64,000 bases of DNA from Daldinia sp. FL1419 (taxonomy: Eukaryota; Ascomycota; Sordariomycetes; Xylariales; Hypoxylaceae): NCBI GenBank assembly GCA_025201765.1, contig MU623356.1, positions 62,001-126,000 on the forward strand, written 5' to 3'. The notes under the pieces are model-generated. The model saw only the letters and a list, made by a program, of their open reading frames with translations, did not search any database and had not been told where the DNA came from. Below, piece by piece: positions 54,505-64,000 of this stretch. How positions within the stretch are numbered: the stretch's first letter is position 1; each line of letters begins with the position of its first letter. The translations under genes were made by a program, and so were the position numbers.

Positions 54505-54735
54505 AGGTACCTTTAATGACAAGTAAAAATAAAAATAAAATAAAATAAAAAATAAAAAGGGCAAAAAAAGCAAGGCCCCTTGACCTCGAACCGCAGCGCA
54601 TTAAATGGCAGAGCAAAGAAGGCCTAATCTTGCAGCCTTGCGCGCGACTCGAACCCGGAAACGCCCTCGAAAAACCCGAATAAACGCAGTTTTATCTGAT
54701 ACGTCATCCCTGAACCACTACACCACGGCCTCATT
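54505..54735 (-). mobile_element. tRNA-derived SINE-like sequence (or tRNA pseudogene)
   Basis: On the minus strand, GGCCGTGGTGTAGTGGTTCA (54730-54711) matches a Pol III A box. GGTTCGAGTC (54655-54646) matches the B box consensus GGTTCGANNC at tRNA-like spacing. A second GGTTCGAGGTC lies at 54592-54582. The sequence then runs into a T-rich tail (TTTTTTTGCCC, then TTTTTATTTTTTATTTTA) to about 54520, as in a SINE 3' tail or Pol III terminators. T-stem and acceptor pairing are poor, so it is not an intact tRNA. Exact ends and target duplication were not found. Confidence 0.5.
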
Positions 54736-55154
54736 GGGCAGTGGAACCGGTCCGTACTTGATGGATGGGTTGATAATTGGGCTATTTAAGTTTCCTGCAG
54801 GTTGGTCGGAAATACGTACCTAGGTACGGTACGGGTACGGATGCAGACGCAGGCGGCTGGTTGCCTAGAGACGACGAGGTTGGTGAGGGGCAAGTAAGAT
54901 GTTACATATTTTGACATATTTTGACATAGTAGACATAGAACGACAAGACCGTGTAGGTAAATCTTGATAACTGGGTAGCCATTTTCAATCATAAATTCTA
55001 TATCATTTTGTTGGCCAGATACCTATGAAAATTAAAATAAAAAATTATATCGACATCTCCGAAATCCTTACATCAACACTATCCCATCCACGAAACAAGG
55101 TACATTTTACTCATTTAAGCTCAATCCATCAATGCCCCCTTTGTGTCTACCACC
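54736..55154. other. intergenic, no gene seen
   Basis: Contains GTACCTAGGTACGGTACGGGTACGG near 54815-54840 in short pieces, plus 3' flank of the next minus-strand gene. Confidence 0.4.
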
Positions 55155-55598
55155 TTACGCGGAAGTCGTGATGTTCCACGGGCGGCAGCGAGTACCAGCA
55201 CAGAACCCGTTGCAGCAAGGTCCGGTGTACTGGCCGTTGGTGTAGCACTCTCCGTAAGTGGGAATGCACGAGCCCTGGCAGCTAACGCTGATGATGGGCT
55301 GTGGTGGCCCGACGATAATCGACTGAAGCCCGGTCTGGGTGTCGACGCTGCTAATGAGCGCCTTTTCACCCGCGGTATTGAAGGTGCATTGGTTGATAGC
55401 ATTGTAGTCCGGTGCATCAATGATGCTGACCGAGATGTCGTTGTCTAAGAAATCCAACGTGTTAGTTTAATAATGTTCACGTTTTACTTGTTATATATAT
55501 CAGGTCGAATAACACACTTGTAGCGACCACGCTGCCATCGGCAGGCACGGCAAGATCGTATGAAGCTGGCCCGCCGTGGAAAGTAAGGTCACAAACGA
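55155..55598 (-). CDS. Cys-rich secreted-type protein, knottin-like tail (start exon unresolved)
   Basis: Two downstream exons are clear: 55598-55518 (VCDLTFHGGPASYDLAVPADGSV... split in pieces, acceptor GATGTAG, donor GTGTGT) and 55444-55155 (acceptor TTCTTAG after a CTAAC branch), joined in phase 1 as VVAT-NNDISVSIIDAPDY. The C-terminal 35 residues, SCQGSCIPTYGECYTNGQ then CCNGFCAGTRCRPW, have eight Cys with C-x3-C-x6-C...CC-x3-C-x4-C spacing, like inhibitor-cystine-knot or agouti-type folds. An earlier segment ending SCTIGSACKQ with a GTTAGT donor (about 55645) lies in the neighbourhood, but its phase does not match. The initiator and signal peptide were therefore not placed. Confidence 0.55.
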
Positions 55599-56487
55599 CT
55601 ACATCGAGAAGCCAACATACACGGCAACAAGAAATACTAACCTGTTTACAAGCTGAGCCGATCGTGCAGGACACGAGACGTCAGTATACCCCAAAATCGA
55701 GAATAATAAGCACTCAGCCCTTTCTAGCAAATACGAATTATAGTCCTTGGCGCTCTTTCTTTTGTCCGGCTCAGCTAAGCTCAGCTCAAGGACGATTAGC
55801 TGACACCCGGTTAAACTGGGCGTGATCAAACACGAGCCACAAAGTGGATTCATCCAATTACAAGAATGCCTAGAAACTAGTCCTGGGGAATTCATGAATA
55901 ATTCATATCCAATAGGCATTTGCCGGATCACTCACGAGGATGACTTAAGTTTTCGTTATGCGTTAGTTTACCTACGGGATCGAACTCCCCTTTGGTACAC
56001 ATCTTACCGGAAAGCCAAAAGGAAAACGATATCCGAACACAGGTTATATCGTCAGCTTGCTAAGATTCTGCTAGTACGAAGTTCTTAGATAACTAGTTCG
56101 TTCGCGAAATATGTACCTACAGAGAAAGGATTAGCATATCTTACAAGAAGTTTGGATCCAAGGCATATATTGATGCTGGTTAGGTACTAGGTATAGCAAA
56201 ATCGGATCAAGGCCGATTCCAGCGCAAGCACCTGGTTAATTACAAAACGGCGACGTCGGATGACAACATATTATGCTCAGTCTTTGTCTAGCCCAGTAAC
56301 ACTAGCCACACTTCGGCTGCCTGCATTATATAGTAAGATTATTACGCTGGGGCAAATTTTTTTTAATTATGACTTCTTTAGTATTGCCTATGCGATCCTA
56401 TGTTCCGTAATTTTGTATTAATGCCTAGGTTAAAAGTAGTTCAGAAAGCGCCCTGGACGGTAATTTAAGGATAATGAGCGAGTAATA
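55599..56487. other. intergenic, possibly holding the missing first exon
   Basis: May contain the 5' exon of the Cys-rich gene. Frames at 55599-55931 minus and 55822-56088 plus have no clear features. The retrotransposon begins at the right edge. Confidence 0.4.
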
Positions 56488-56492
56488 AAAGA

Positions 56493-56635
56493 TGTTGGAA
56501 TGTGTGTGGCTGGTATATAGGGATATAATATGCCCTATATCTGTGACCTTATATATTGTAAATATGTTTATTTATTCTTTAAGATAGATTTGATAATATA
56601 AGTAATTTATTTTATATATATATTTTATTTTAATA
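56493..56635 (+). repeat. 5' LTR of the Copia element
   Basis: Begins TGTTGGAATGTGTGTGGC and ends TTTTATTTTAATA. Compared with the 3' LTR it has lost more C and gained T (for example AACTTACCTCATATATG has become AATTTATTTTATATATA). The terminal CA reads TA. Confidence 0.93.
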
Positions 56636-59600
56636 GGTTATAAATTTAGAAATTTAATTAAAAATTAATTTATTTTAATTGAATATATTATTTAATTCTA
56701 TATTTAATATCTTATTTACAAGATATATCTAATCTAAACTGCAGCAATTTCTATTGTGCATTTAAATAAAAAAAATAAAAAAACAGAGATAAAAAGGAAT
56801 TTTAAAATGTTAAAATTTAAAAGGTGTTAAAAACTAAAAATTATAACAAAAAATCCTTTATCCTTTGTAATTATTTTTAATGTTAGAATATTAATTTAAC
56901 TTCTTATAAAATTATTATTATATTAAAATATATATTAATTAATAATAATTTTAAATTTTACCTTATTATTTTAAAATATATATCATAATATTATTAAAAT
57001 TTTTAAAATATAAAATAACAATTTTAGCAATATTATAAATTATTATTCAATTATTTAAATAATATATTCCAAAAATAATATTATAAAACAAATAAATAAA
57101 ATAATAATAAGATATAATTTAAAGGAATAATCATTATAAAAGGTATTATTTCTTAGGTATTTAAATAAAAATAATTTTTTATATTTAATTTAAAAATTAA
57201 AATAACTACAAATCAAAAATTTTATAAAAAATAATTATCCTAAAAATTTTAATTATTTACCATTAATAATACCATTAAAACTATCCTTATCAAATATTAA
57301 TAATATATTATTAATATTTTTTTTAAACAACTTAAACGTAAATTATTTTAATTTCAAAATTATTACCTCATAAAATTTACCATAATATTTTAATATTTTA
57401 TCCAGAATATTTACCTTAGATTTATTAAATGAAAATTCAGGCATTAACCTAATAACAATCCTAAACTAAATTACATATCTTGTAATTATATTAGATTGGA
57501 CATTTGAATTACTTAATTTATTAATTATAATAATAAAGTGGTTTTATTAAAACAAACTAATAAAAATCTTTAAAACACCACAAAATCCCTTCCAACACCT
57601 TACCAATGGCTTTAAAAATAAAGATGGGTACTATAGCCTAAACAATATTATTAAGTTAAAATTAACAAATGAATGGTTAACATTTAAAAAGAACATACCC
57701 AACTACCTAATAATATAAAAATATAAAAAAATATTTCTGGGAAGCACCAACGAAATAGCCCTAACGGTGGAAGTGGGAAGAACCCTTGAAAATTTTTTGC
57801 TAGCTGAATAGTATAAGGAGATTAGATCCTAGTAAGATTAATAAAATAAAATATGCAAGTACATAAAATATTATTTGGGAAAGAATTTTAAAAATATAGT
57901 AATTAGTAAAAATATTGTAATTAAGTTTTAGAAAGCCCTTAAAAAAGAATATAAACCATAAGAAAATATAATATTTTAAGATTTAACATTTAAATAGAAT
58001 ATTATTTTATTAAACTTTAAAGGGTTAATTATAATATTATTATTAAAACTATAACAATTTTAAGTTAATTTTAAGGAATTAGATTAAATTTATACAATTA
58101 GTGAACTTTATTTAATTAATAAATTCTTTAACATTTTAAAAAATAATTATAATATATTTTTTATTATATTTTTCTAAAATTATAATATTATTTTTTTATA
58201 AAATAATATTAGTTAAATTATTAAAATTATTATTAATATTAACAATATTATTAGGTTAATTTAATAAAAAGAATAAACCTAGAAATTCAAAAATAGGGAT
58301 AATAAAACAATTTTAATTAATTATTTTAATAAAAGTAAAAAATATAAAGAAGGATTAGGTTTTATATATATTTATTATGTAATTGTAAGATATTATATTA
58401 TAATTTATAATTTTGCTAAATGCTTTTAAAAATACCTAGAATTACAATCATAAAATTAACGAAGTAATATAAAAAATAAGCTTAAAAAGGTTAAAAGAGA
58501 AGAGGGAAAACCTGTTATTATAATGTTAATTTATAAGAACTTTTAGAATACATTAAAACCCATAGTTATTATAATGTTTATAATATTTAGTGATATTGTA
58601 GTTAAAATATTAATAAATCCATTAAAGTTGAGTATCTTGTTTAGATTTTTTTGGGGACACTTATTTGGGAAATTGAAGCACGATATATTGGATGAGGTAT
58701 AGGATAATCAAATGTAAGGTATATCAATAAGATTATTAATTTCCATAATTGTTCTTATATTGGATTACATATTTATTAATTTATTTATAGTAGGGGTATT
58801 AGAAGCCTTAGGATTTATGATTATAAGTAAATTTAAAATCAAAGAACTAATAACTAAATTTAAAAAAGTAATTATAATTAATAATGATTGTAATTAAATT
58901 AGTTATTGTGATAAAATATTATTTATTGATTTACACCTGTATAAGGGATTGCATATCTACAATATTGGTAGGAAAACCATCATACCTGAATTCTAAGGCA
59001 TTATGGTGATTAAAGTTATTATAGATAAGAATTTTGAGATAGTTAAAATTTTAGATGTTATATATTATCTTAACCTAATTTACAACCTTATTTTAGTATT
59101 ATAATTAACCTATAAAGGCATTAAATTCCTATTTTAATAAAATTTAATTTATAAAGTTAAAAATGAAAAGGTATTCTTAATTATAATTAAAATAAATAAC
59201 TTATATATAATTAATTAAAAGAATAACCATTTTAATATAATAGGCCTTAATATGATTCTTTATTTTTACTTTATATTTAACCTTTTACTCAAAATGTGAC
59301 ATGAAAGATTAGGATATTTTAATAATTAAAATTTTAAAAAATTAATAGGAATATCTATAAACATAAAATTTTTAAAAAAATATTATTTATATGAAATTTA
59401 TATAGAAGGTAAAATAAGTAAAATATTTTATAAAGGATTTTTAAAAAAAGGTATTTATAAATTAAAATTATTATATTTAGATGAAGCTGGTATGTTTATG
59501 GATACCTAAGATATTAATGGTTATAAGGGTTAGTTAGTAATAGTTTGTGATTTCTTATATATAATTTGGGCTATTCTGTTTAAAAATCTGAAAAATTAAT

Positions 59601-62583
59601 TACAAACCTTTAGGGATTTTTTTGAAAAATGGGAGAAACCCAAACAATATTACTATATAATTACCCTAAATATTTTAGATATATATATTAATAATAAATT
59701 TAAATGTTTTTATTAATAAAAAGGTATAATAATTAAATATATAATTATAAAATAATCTTAATTAAAAAACCTTATTAAAAATATTATTAATAAATTTAAA
59801 ATTAAAATAAGGATTATTTTTATATAAGTTAGAAAGAATGGGATACTAAATAAATATTAATTAATTATTATATAAATAACCTTATATATTATAAATAAAT
59901 TACTTTATAATATTTTAAATAAGATCCTATATAAGGCTTAATATGGAGATACATTAGATTTAGTATATATGGTTATCCTAAACTTAGATGGATATTATTT
60001 AAAAAATTAAAAAACCAATATATTTTAAAAGAAGATTATAATTTATAAAATATTAGGCTACACAGGTAATAATATATATATTTACAAAATATTTTTAATA
60101 AATAAAAATAAAATAATTAATATTAATAATATAGTATTTAAAAAAAAATATTTACATATATTAATAAATAAACTTATAATCCTAAAAAAATATATAAAAT
60201 TTAAATTAATATCATTATTATTGCCACACACACATACAAAAAATAATAATATTACCTAAAAACTACCCAAAAATCAACCTACATTAAAACTAATCCTAAA
60301 TTAAATAAGTCTTAATTTATTACTTATATTTAAAAAACCTAATAATGTATTATAAAATAATTAATTAAAAAATCCCATACCTCCAAGAAAACTAAACATA
60401 TAATTAAGAACACCTACGCAAAAACAACTTCTTAAACTATATACAGGTAATTCCTTACAAGAACCTCCTAAATATAAATTTAAATAAATAATATTATAAT
60501 CACTACTGCATAAATATCAACTTAAGGTGAACCCAACTTTTATATATGTTATATACTTAATCAATACTATAATCACTATTATAAAATTTAAACCTAAATT
60601 ATATCAAAAGGCTAAATATAATTCCAAATAACTTAAATAGTGTAAAGTTATAAATGCTAAATATTAATTATTAATGAATAATTGTATATAAGAACTTTAT
60701 AATTTACCAACAAAACAAAAACCATTTTTAAACAAATAAATCTACAAAATAAAAAGGGGTTCTAATAGAAAGATTATTTAGTATAAAGTTAAATGGGTTA
60801 TATAAGGTTTTAAATAAGTTGAAGGGTTAGATTATATTAATATCTTTACTTCAATTATTAAATCCATAAATTATAAAGTAATCTTCGTTATAATAGCCAT
60901 TTTGGACCTAAAGGTCAAATAAATGGATATGGTTATAACATTCTTATATAAAAATATTAATAAAGATATATATATTAAATAACCCTTTGAATTCAATAAT
61001 AAAACGGGCAAATATTACAAATTTAAAAAAGTTTTGTATGATTTTAAATAAGTATTAAAAATATAGTACTAAATATTATTAACATACCTACTTATTTTAG
61101 GCTTCAAAGCATTAGATTTAAATATAAATATATTTACAAAAGGTCACAATTATATAATAATTTATATTAATGATTTATTAATTATAAGGCCTTCTAAAAC
61201 CAAAATTAACAAAATTAAAGCTAAACTCACTAAAAAATTTAAGATAATTGATTTAAATTTTTATTTATATTATTTGGGAATGGTTATTGAAAGGGATTGC
61301 CTTAATAAGATTATAAGATTTAACTAAAAAACATATTTGGAAAAAATTATAAAAGATTTTGGTTAATAAGAGTTTAACCTTATAATTATCCTAATTGATG
61401 TATTAAAAATTATGGAACTTTTAAATAATTATACTGTATTGGTTGAGGATATTAAATAATATATATAAACTATAAAATACCTAATATATATTATAATAGG
61501 TATTAAACCAAATATAGCATATATTATCTTATATTTAAACTATTATATAAAAAATCTTATTATAGTATATTTAATAGTAGTAAAGAAAGTCCTCAAATAC
61601 CTTAAAGGTACCTTAATTTATAAATTTATATATTAAAGAGATCTGGATAATCTTATAAAATAGATAAATATTAATTTCGTGGGATGTATATAATTTAGAC
61701 AATTAATTTTAGGGTATATCTTTAATATTAATAACAGAATTATTAACTAATCATCAAAAAAATAATTTATTATAGTTATGTTAATGTATGAATCTGAATT
61801 TAAAGGTATGGTGAATGCCATAAAGGAAATTATATGATTATATTAATTGTTAATAGAGTTGGTGGCAATATAGGATTAGGTTATTACTATAATTATTTTT
61901 GGGAATAATTAAGGAATATTGGTATTAACTAAGAATCTTTAGTTTTATATATGTATTAAATATATTGAAATGGATATGTATTTTTTTTAAGAAAAATAAT
62001 AATTTAATAAAATTAATTTTATATATATTTTTATTTAATAATAAATAATTGATGGTTTTATTAAATTATTATTTAAAAATACATTTATTAGATTTAAAGA
62101 TGCCTTAGGATTTTGGTTGTAAAATAAATAGGAAATTTTAAAAAAAAGATATTTTATAACTAACGGAGATTTTAATATAGGGTAATTTCCAATAAGTATA
62201 AATTAAAAATTTTAAACCCGAACTAAATTTAATCCTTAAACATAATTAAAAATACCTTTATACATATTATTAAAAACCTTAAAAAATAACATATTTTTTA
62301 TATTACATAAAAAAAAAAAAAAAAAGAAGAACTCCTTATATATATATATATATACTAACTAATAAAAGTTAAAATATAATATAATATAAATATATTATAT
62401 AATGGGAAATACCTAACTTAAATGATTAGGAAAAGAAAGATTAAAAGATTTACTTTATAAAGGTTCCAATAAAGACTTATTCCCATTAACAATATATTTC
62501 AAACCCTAAGAAATATAAAGATACAAATAAAATTAAATTAGGAGGATATTTAAGGCTAATTACGGATATGGTTTAAATGGAAG

Positions 62584-62726
62584 TGTTGGAATGTATGTGG
62601 TTGATATATAAGGATATAATATACCTTATATCTATAACCTTATATATTGTAGATATACCCATCTATTCTCTAAGATAGACTTGATAATACAAATAACTTA
62701 CCTCATATATGCGTTCTATTTCAACA
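62584..62726 (+). repeat. 3' LTR of the Copia element
   Basis: Begins TGTTGGAATGTATGTGG and ends GTTCTATTTCAACA, the same length as the 5' LTR. Its 5' half carries G-to-A changes while its 3' half is nearly unmutated, including intact AAGATAGACTTGATAATA and the terminal CA. Confidence 0.93.
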
Positions 62727-62731
62727 AAAGA

Positions 62732-62876
62732 TAGAAGGTTGTATCGCTAAGTGAGATGACGTGGTTTTTCTTCTTGGGAGAATCGCATCTTATATTCCTA
62801 TACGTACACTTTGGTTTTTAACAAGATGCTCTTTACCTAGACTGAGATGTGTCTAGGGGTTGAATTGCTTATAAGC
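62732..62876. other. short spacer, 3' flank of the FAD oxidase
   Basis: About 145 bp separate the retrotransposon from the stop codon of the minus-strand oxidase. Confidence 0.4.
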
Positions 62877-64000
62877 TCATATAGTATTTCCTACGCTGCG
62901 GTCTACGTCCTGTTGTAATTTTCCCTGACAAGCAAACCTGTCACTTAATATGTCCTTCTCTTCAAATCCCACGCACTTCCAGCATTTCAAAAGTCCTTTC
63001 GGGTCGTACTTCTTTTTAATCTCATGTAAGGTGGCGTAGTTGTCACCCCACCAGGACTCTTGCCAGTTAGGAGTAAAGGGGTTAGCCTCATTCAAGTAAG
63101 TCCCTCCGTCTGTACCGGTCAATTCCTCCGCCAAAAGAGACCCCATTGTAATGGCCGTCATATTCTGTAAGCGTTCGGCGTACGACGAATTCCAAGCAAT
63201 CGTTAGAGATGTTGAGATATCCCAAAGAGCATTATACCAGGCTGGATGAACAGATGTTGTAGGCCTCGTATTGTTCCCCGTTGCCAACTTCGCCGCCCTA
63301 GCTCCCACGAACGGCGTATCTGCTGGACAATAAAATTTTCGTGGGTCAAACCCTAGTTGCTGTGTCGCCTTTATAAAATCCATCAACTTTCTTATTCCAG
63401 CCTCATCAGCAAACAGCCTTCGAGGTATTAGCCTCGTCGCTAGCACACGAGTCACCCCAGCTGTTGTTAGAGCTCCCGGCAAGACATATTTGTTCCATAC
63501 ATCGAGGAAATTAGGTAGGATCTCTACCACACTACTACCTCCATGGCTGATTGCAAACTCTGAGGCAGCTCTCATGGAATCTTTAGCGGCGGCACCGCCA
63601 TCTGTTGAGTTGGCTATCTCAGGGGAAGGATTCATGTAAGTCAGATATGTGCCTCCGGCATGGCCTCCCCATCCCTGTTTACCCCAGCCCATAGTTTCCC
63701 GCACCATAAGCTCAATCCACTCTATAGATGTCTCTGGTGTAACATTTGAAGGTAGGCTAATGCTCGTTACCGCAACCGGTAGTAACGGCTCAACACGGTG
63801 AGTAGCCTCCAACACGATACCGAAAGTCCCTCCGCCACCCCCTCTTAGAGCCCAGAAAAGATCCTCGTGCTGACATTGATTGGTCACCCGTACAACCCCA
63901 TCAGCTGTAACGATCTTAAATTCAACAACACGATCAACTCCAAGACCGTACACTGGCGATAGTACGCTATGACCACCACCAAGTACCCAACCCCCTGAAG
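62877..64000 (-). CDS. FAD-linked (BBE-type) oxidoreductase, C-terminal part
   Basis: The frame is open to the window edge; visible sequence starts SGGWVLGGGHSVLSPVYGLG, so the reported GTG start at 63953 is not real and the N-terminus lies beyond 64000. About 373 residues are seen. The FAD_binding_4 portion has GVDRVVEFKIVTADG and FWALRGGGGGTFGIV; the C-terminal berberine-bridge segment has GGTYLNEANPF, WWGDNYATLHEIKKKYDPKG and LLKCWKCVG. Fungal members are usually secreted enzymes of 550-620 residues oxidising sugars or natural products. The substrate is unknown, and no other secondary-metabolism gene is adjacent in the window. Confidence 0.92.
   Translation of the reverse strand, partial: SGGWVLGGGHSVLSPVYGLGVDRVVEFKIVTADGVVRVTNQCQHEDLFWALRGGGGGTFGIVLEATHRVEPLLPVAVTSISLPSNVTPETSIEWIELMVRETMGWGKQGWGGHAGGTYLTYMNPSPEIANSTDGGAAAKDSMRAASEFAISHGGSSVVEILPNFLDVWNKYVLPGALTTAGVTRVLATRLIPRRLFADEAGIRKLMDFIKATQQLGFDPRKFYCPADTPFVGARAAKLATGNNTRPTTSVHPAWYNALWDISTSLTIAWNSSYAERLQNMTAITMGSLLAEELTGTDGGTYLNEANPFTPNWQESWWGDNYATLHEIKKKYDPKGLLKCWKCVGFEEKDILSDRFACQGKLQQDVDRSVGNTI

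Larger units (their letters stand above)
56488..62731 (+). mobile_element. complete Ty1/Copia LTR retrotransposon, heavily RIP-mutated
   Basis: The element at 56493-62726 (6234 bp) is flanked by AAAGA at 56488-56492 and 62727-62731. LTRs of 143 bp each lie at both ends. The 5' LTR is followed by GGTTATAAATTTAG, which resembles the copia-type internal initiator-tRNA primer site GGTTATGGGCCCAG after transitions. Remnant plus-strand coding order is integrase (LYLDEAG...DINGYKG about 59471-59570), reverse transcriptase (YINDL, from YVDDL, at 61163-61177) and RNase H (MYESEFKGMVNAIKEII about 61785-61850). Integrase before RT defines Copia. The body is saturated with stops and strongly AT-biased, so it cannot encode functional protein. 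Confidence 0.95.

Noticed and set aside
54605..54823. 72-codon plus frame beginning MAEQRRPNL
   Set aside because: It runs antisense through the Pol III-box sequence; the Arg-rich peptide reflects the tRNA-like GC-rich stem sequence.
56493..62726. AT-rich block considered as mitochondrial DNA insertion or centromere
   Set aside because: Matching LTRs, a 5-bp target duplication and Copia IN-RT-RH remnants explain it as a RIP-mutated retrotransposon.
62877..64000. FAD oxidase considered as the edge of a secondary-metabolite cluster
   Set aside because: No backbone synthase, P450, methyltransferase or transporter is visible to the left; only intergenic DNA and a retrotransposon.
1..64000. CRISPR arrays, rRNA genes, bacterial-type operons
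   Set aside because: No regularly spaced direct repeats, no rRNA-like segments and spliceosomal introns throughout.

Overview
The window looks like nuclear DNA of a filamentous ascomycete (Pezizomycotina). Genes carry short introns of about 50 to 180 bp with GT(A/G)NGT donors, CTRAC branch sites and YAG acceptors. Typical families are present: a HET-domain protein, a Zn2Cys6 factor, an AA9 LPMO, an asco-laccase with a DSG-type C-terminus, and LEA-like DUF3659 proteins. Repeats show C-to-T decay in CpA context, the mark of repeat-induced point mutation (RIP). The wood-decay enzyme set and the many TACCTAGGTA-type intergenic motifs would suit a Sordariomycete such as a member of the Xylariales; that placement is inference.

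Layout. 0-6 kb: the 3' part of a beta-carbonic anhydrase, a two-exon GFA/CENP-V-fold gene with a solo LTR directly after its stop, a secreted SnoaL-like protein, an unknown protein and a two-domain DUF7726-like protein. 6.8-7.7 kb: an 890-bp hAT-type non-autonomous transposon. 7.8-15.2 kb: AA9 LPMO, a four-helix membrane protein, a membrane-anchored unknown protein with a decayed partial copy of its 5' end upstream, and a GH43 glycosidase. 15.6-16.1 kb: a small membrane protein. 17.6-18.3 kb: a TA-flanked inverted-repeat element. 19.7-35.6 kb: a run of low-complexity or repeat proteins: two paralogues ending in the same alternating beta-strand tail, a conserved unknown, a DUF3659-repeat protein, a 1251-residue DUF3659/DUF6987 protein, an alpha/beta hydrolase with a disordered tail and a small Gly/Thr-rich LEA-like protein. 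A second hAT-type element (34.2-34.9 kb) and a second solo LTR (36.2 kb) follow. 37.9-49.4 kb: a repeat-bearing unknown protein, a HET protein with an in-frame TGA or small intron, a Zn2Cys6 regulator, a DyP peroxidase and a small secreted protein. 50.6-55.6 kb: a seven-exon laccase, a tiny Cys-rich secreted protein, a tRNA-derived SINE-like sequence and a Cys-rich secreted protein. 56.5-62.7 kb: one complete, heavily RIP-mutated Ty1/Copia retrotransposon with matching LTRs and target duplication. The right edge holds the C-terminal part of a BBE-type FAD oxidase.

Four secreted or oxidative plant-wall enzymes (AA9, GH43, laccase, DyP) are spread over about 45 kb and are not a tight cluster. 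The best candidate for a little-described system is the 19.7-35.6 kb block of disordered, strand-tailed and DUF3659-repeat proteins. The most solid new observations are the mobile elements, whose ends and target duplications can be read base by base. Exon structures were built by hand from splice signals and frame continuity, without transcript evidence.
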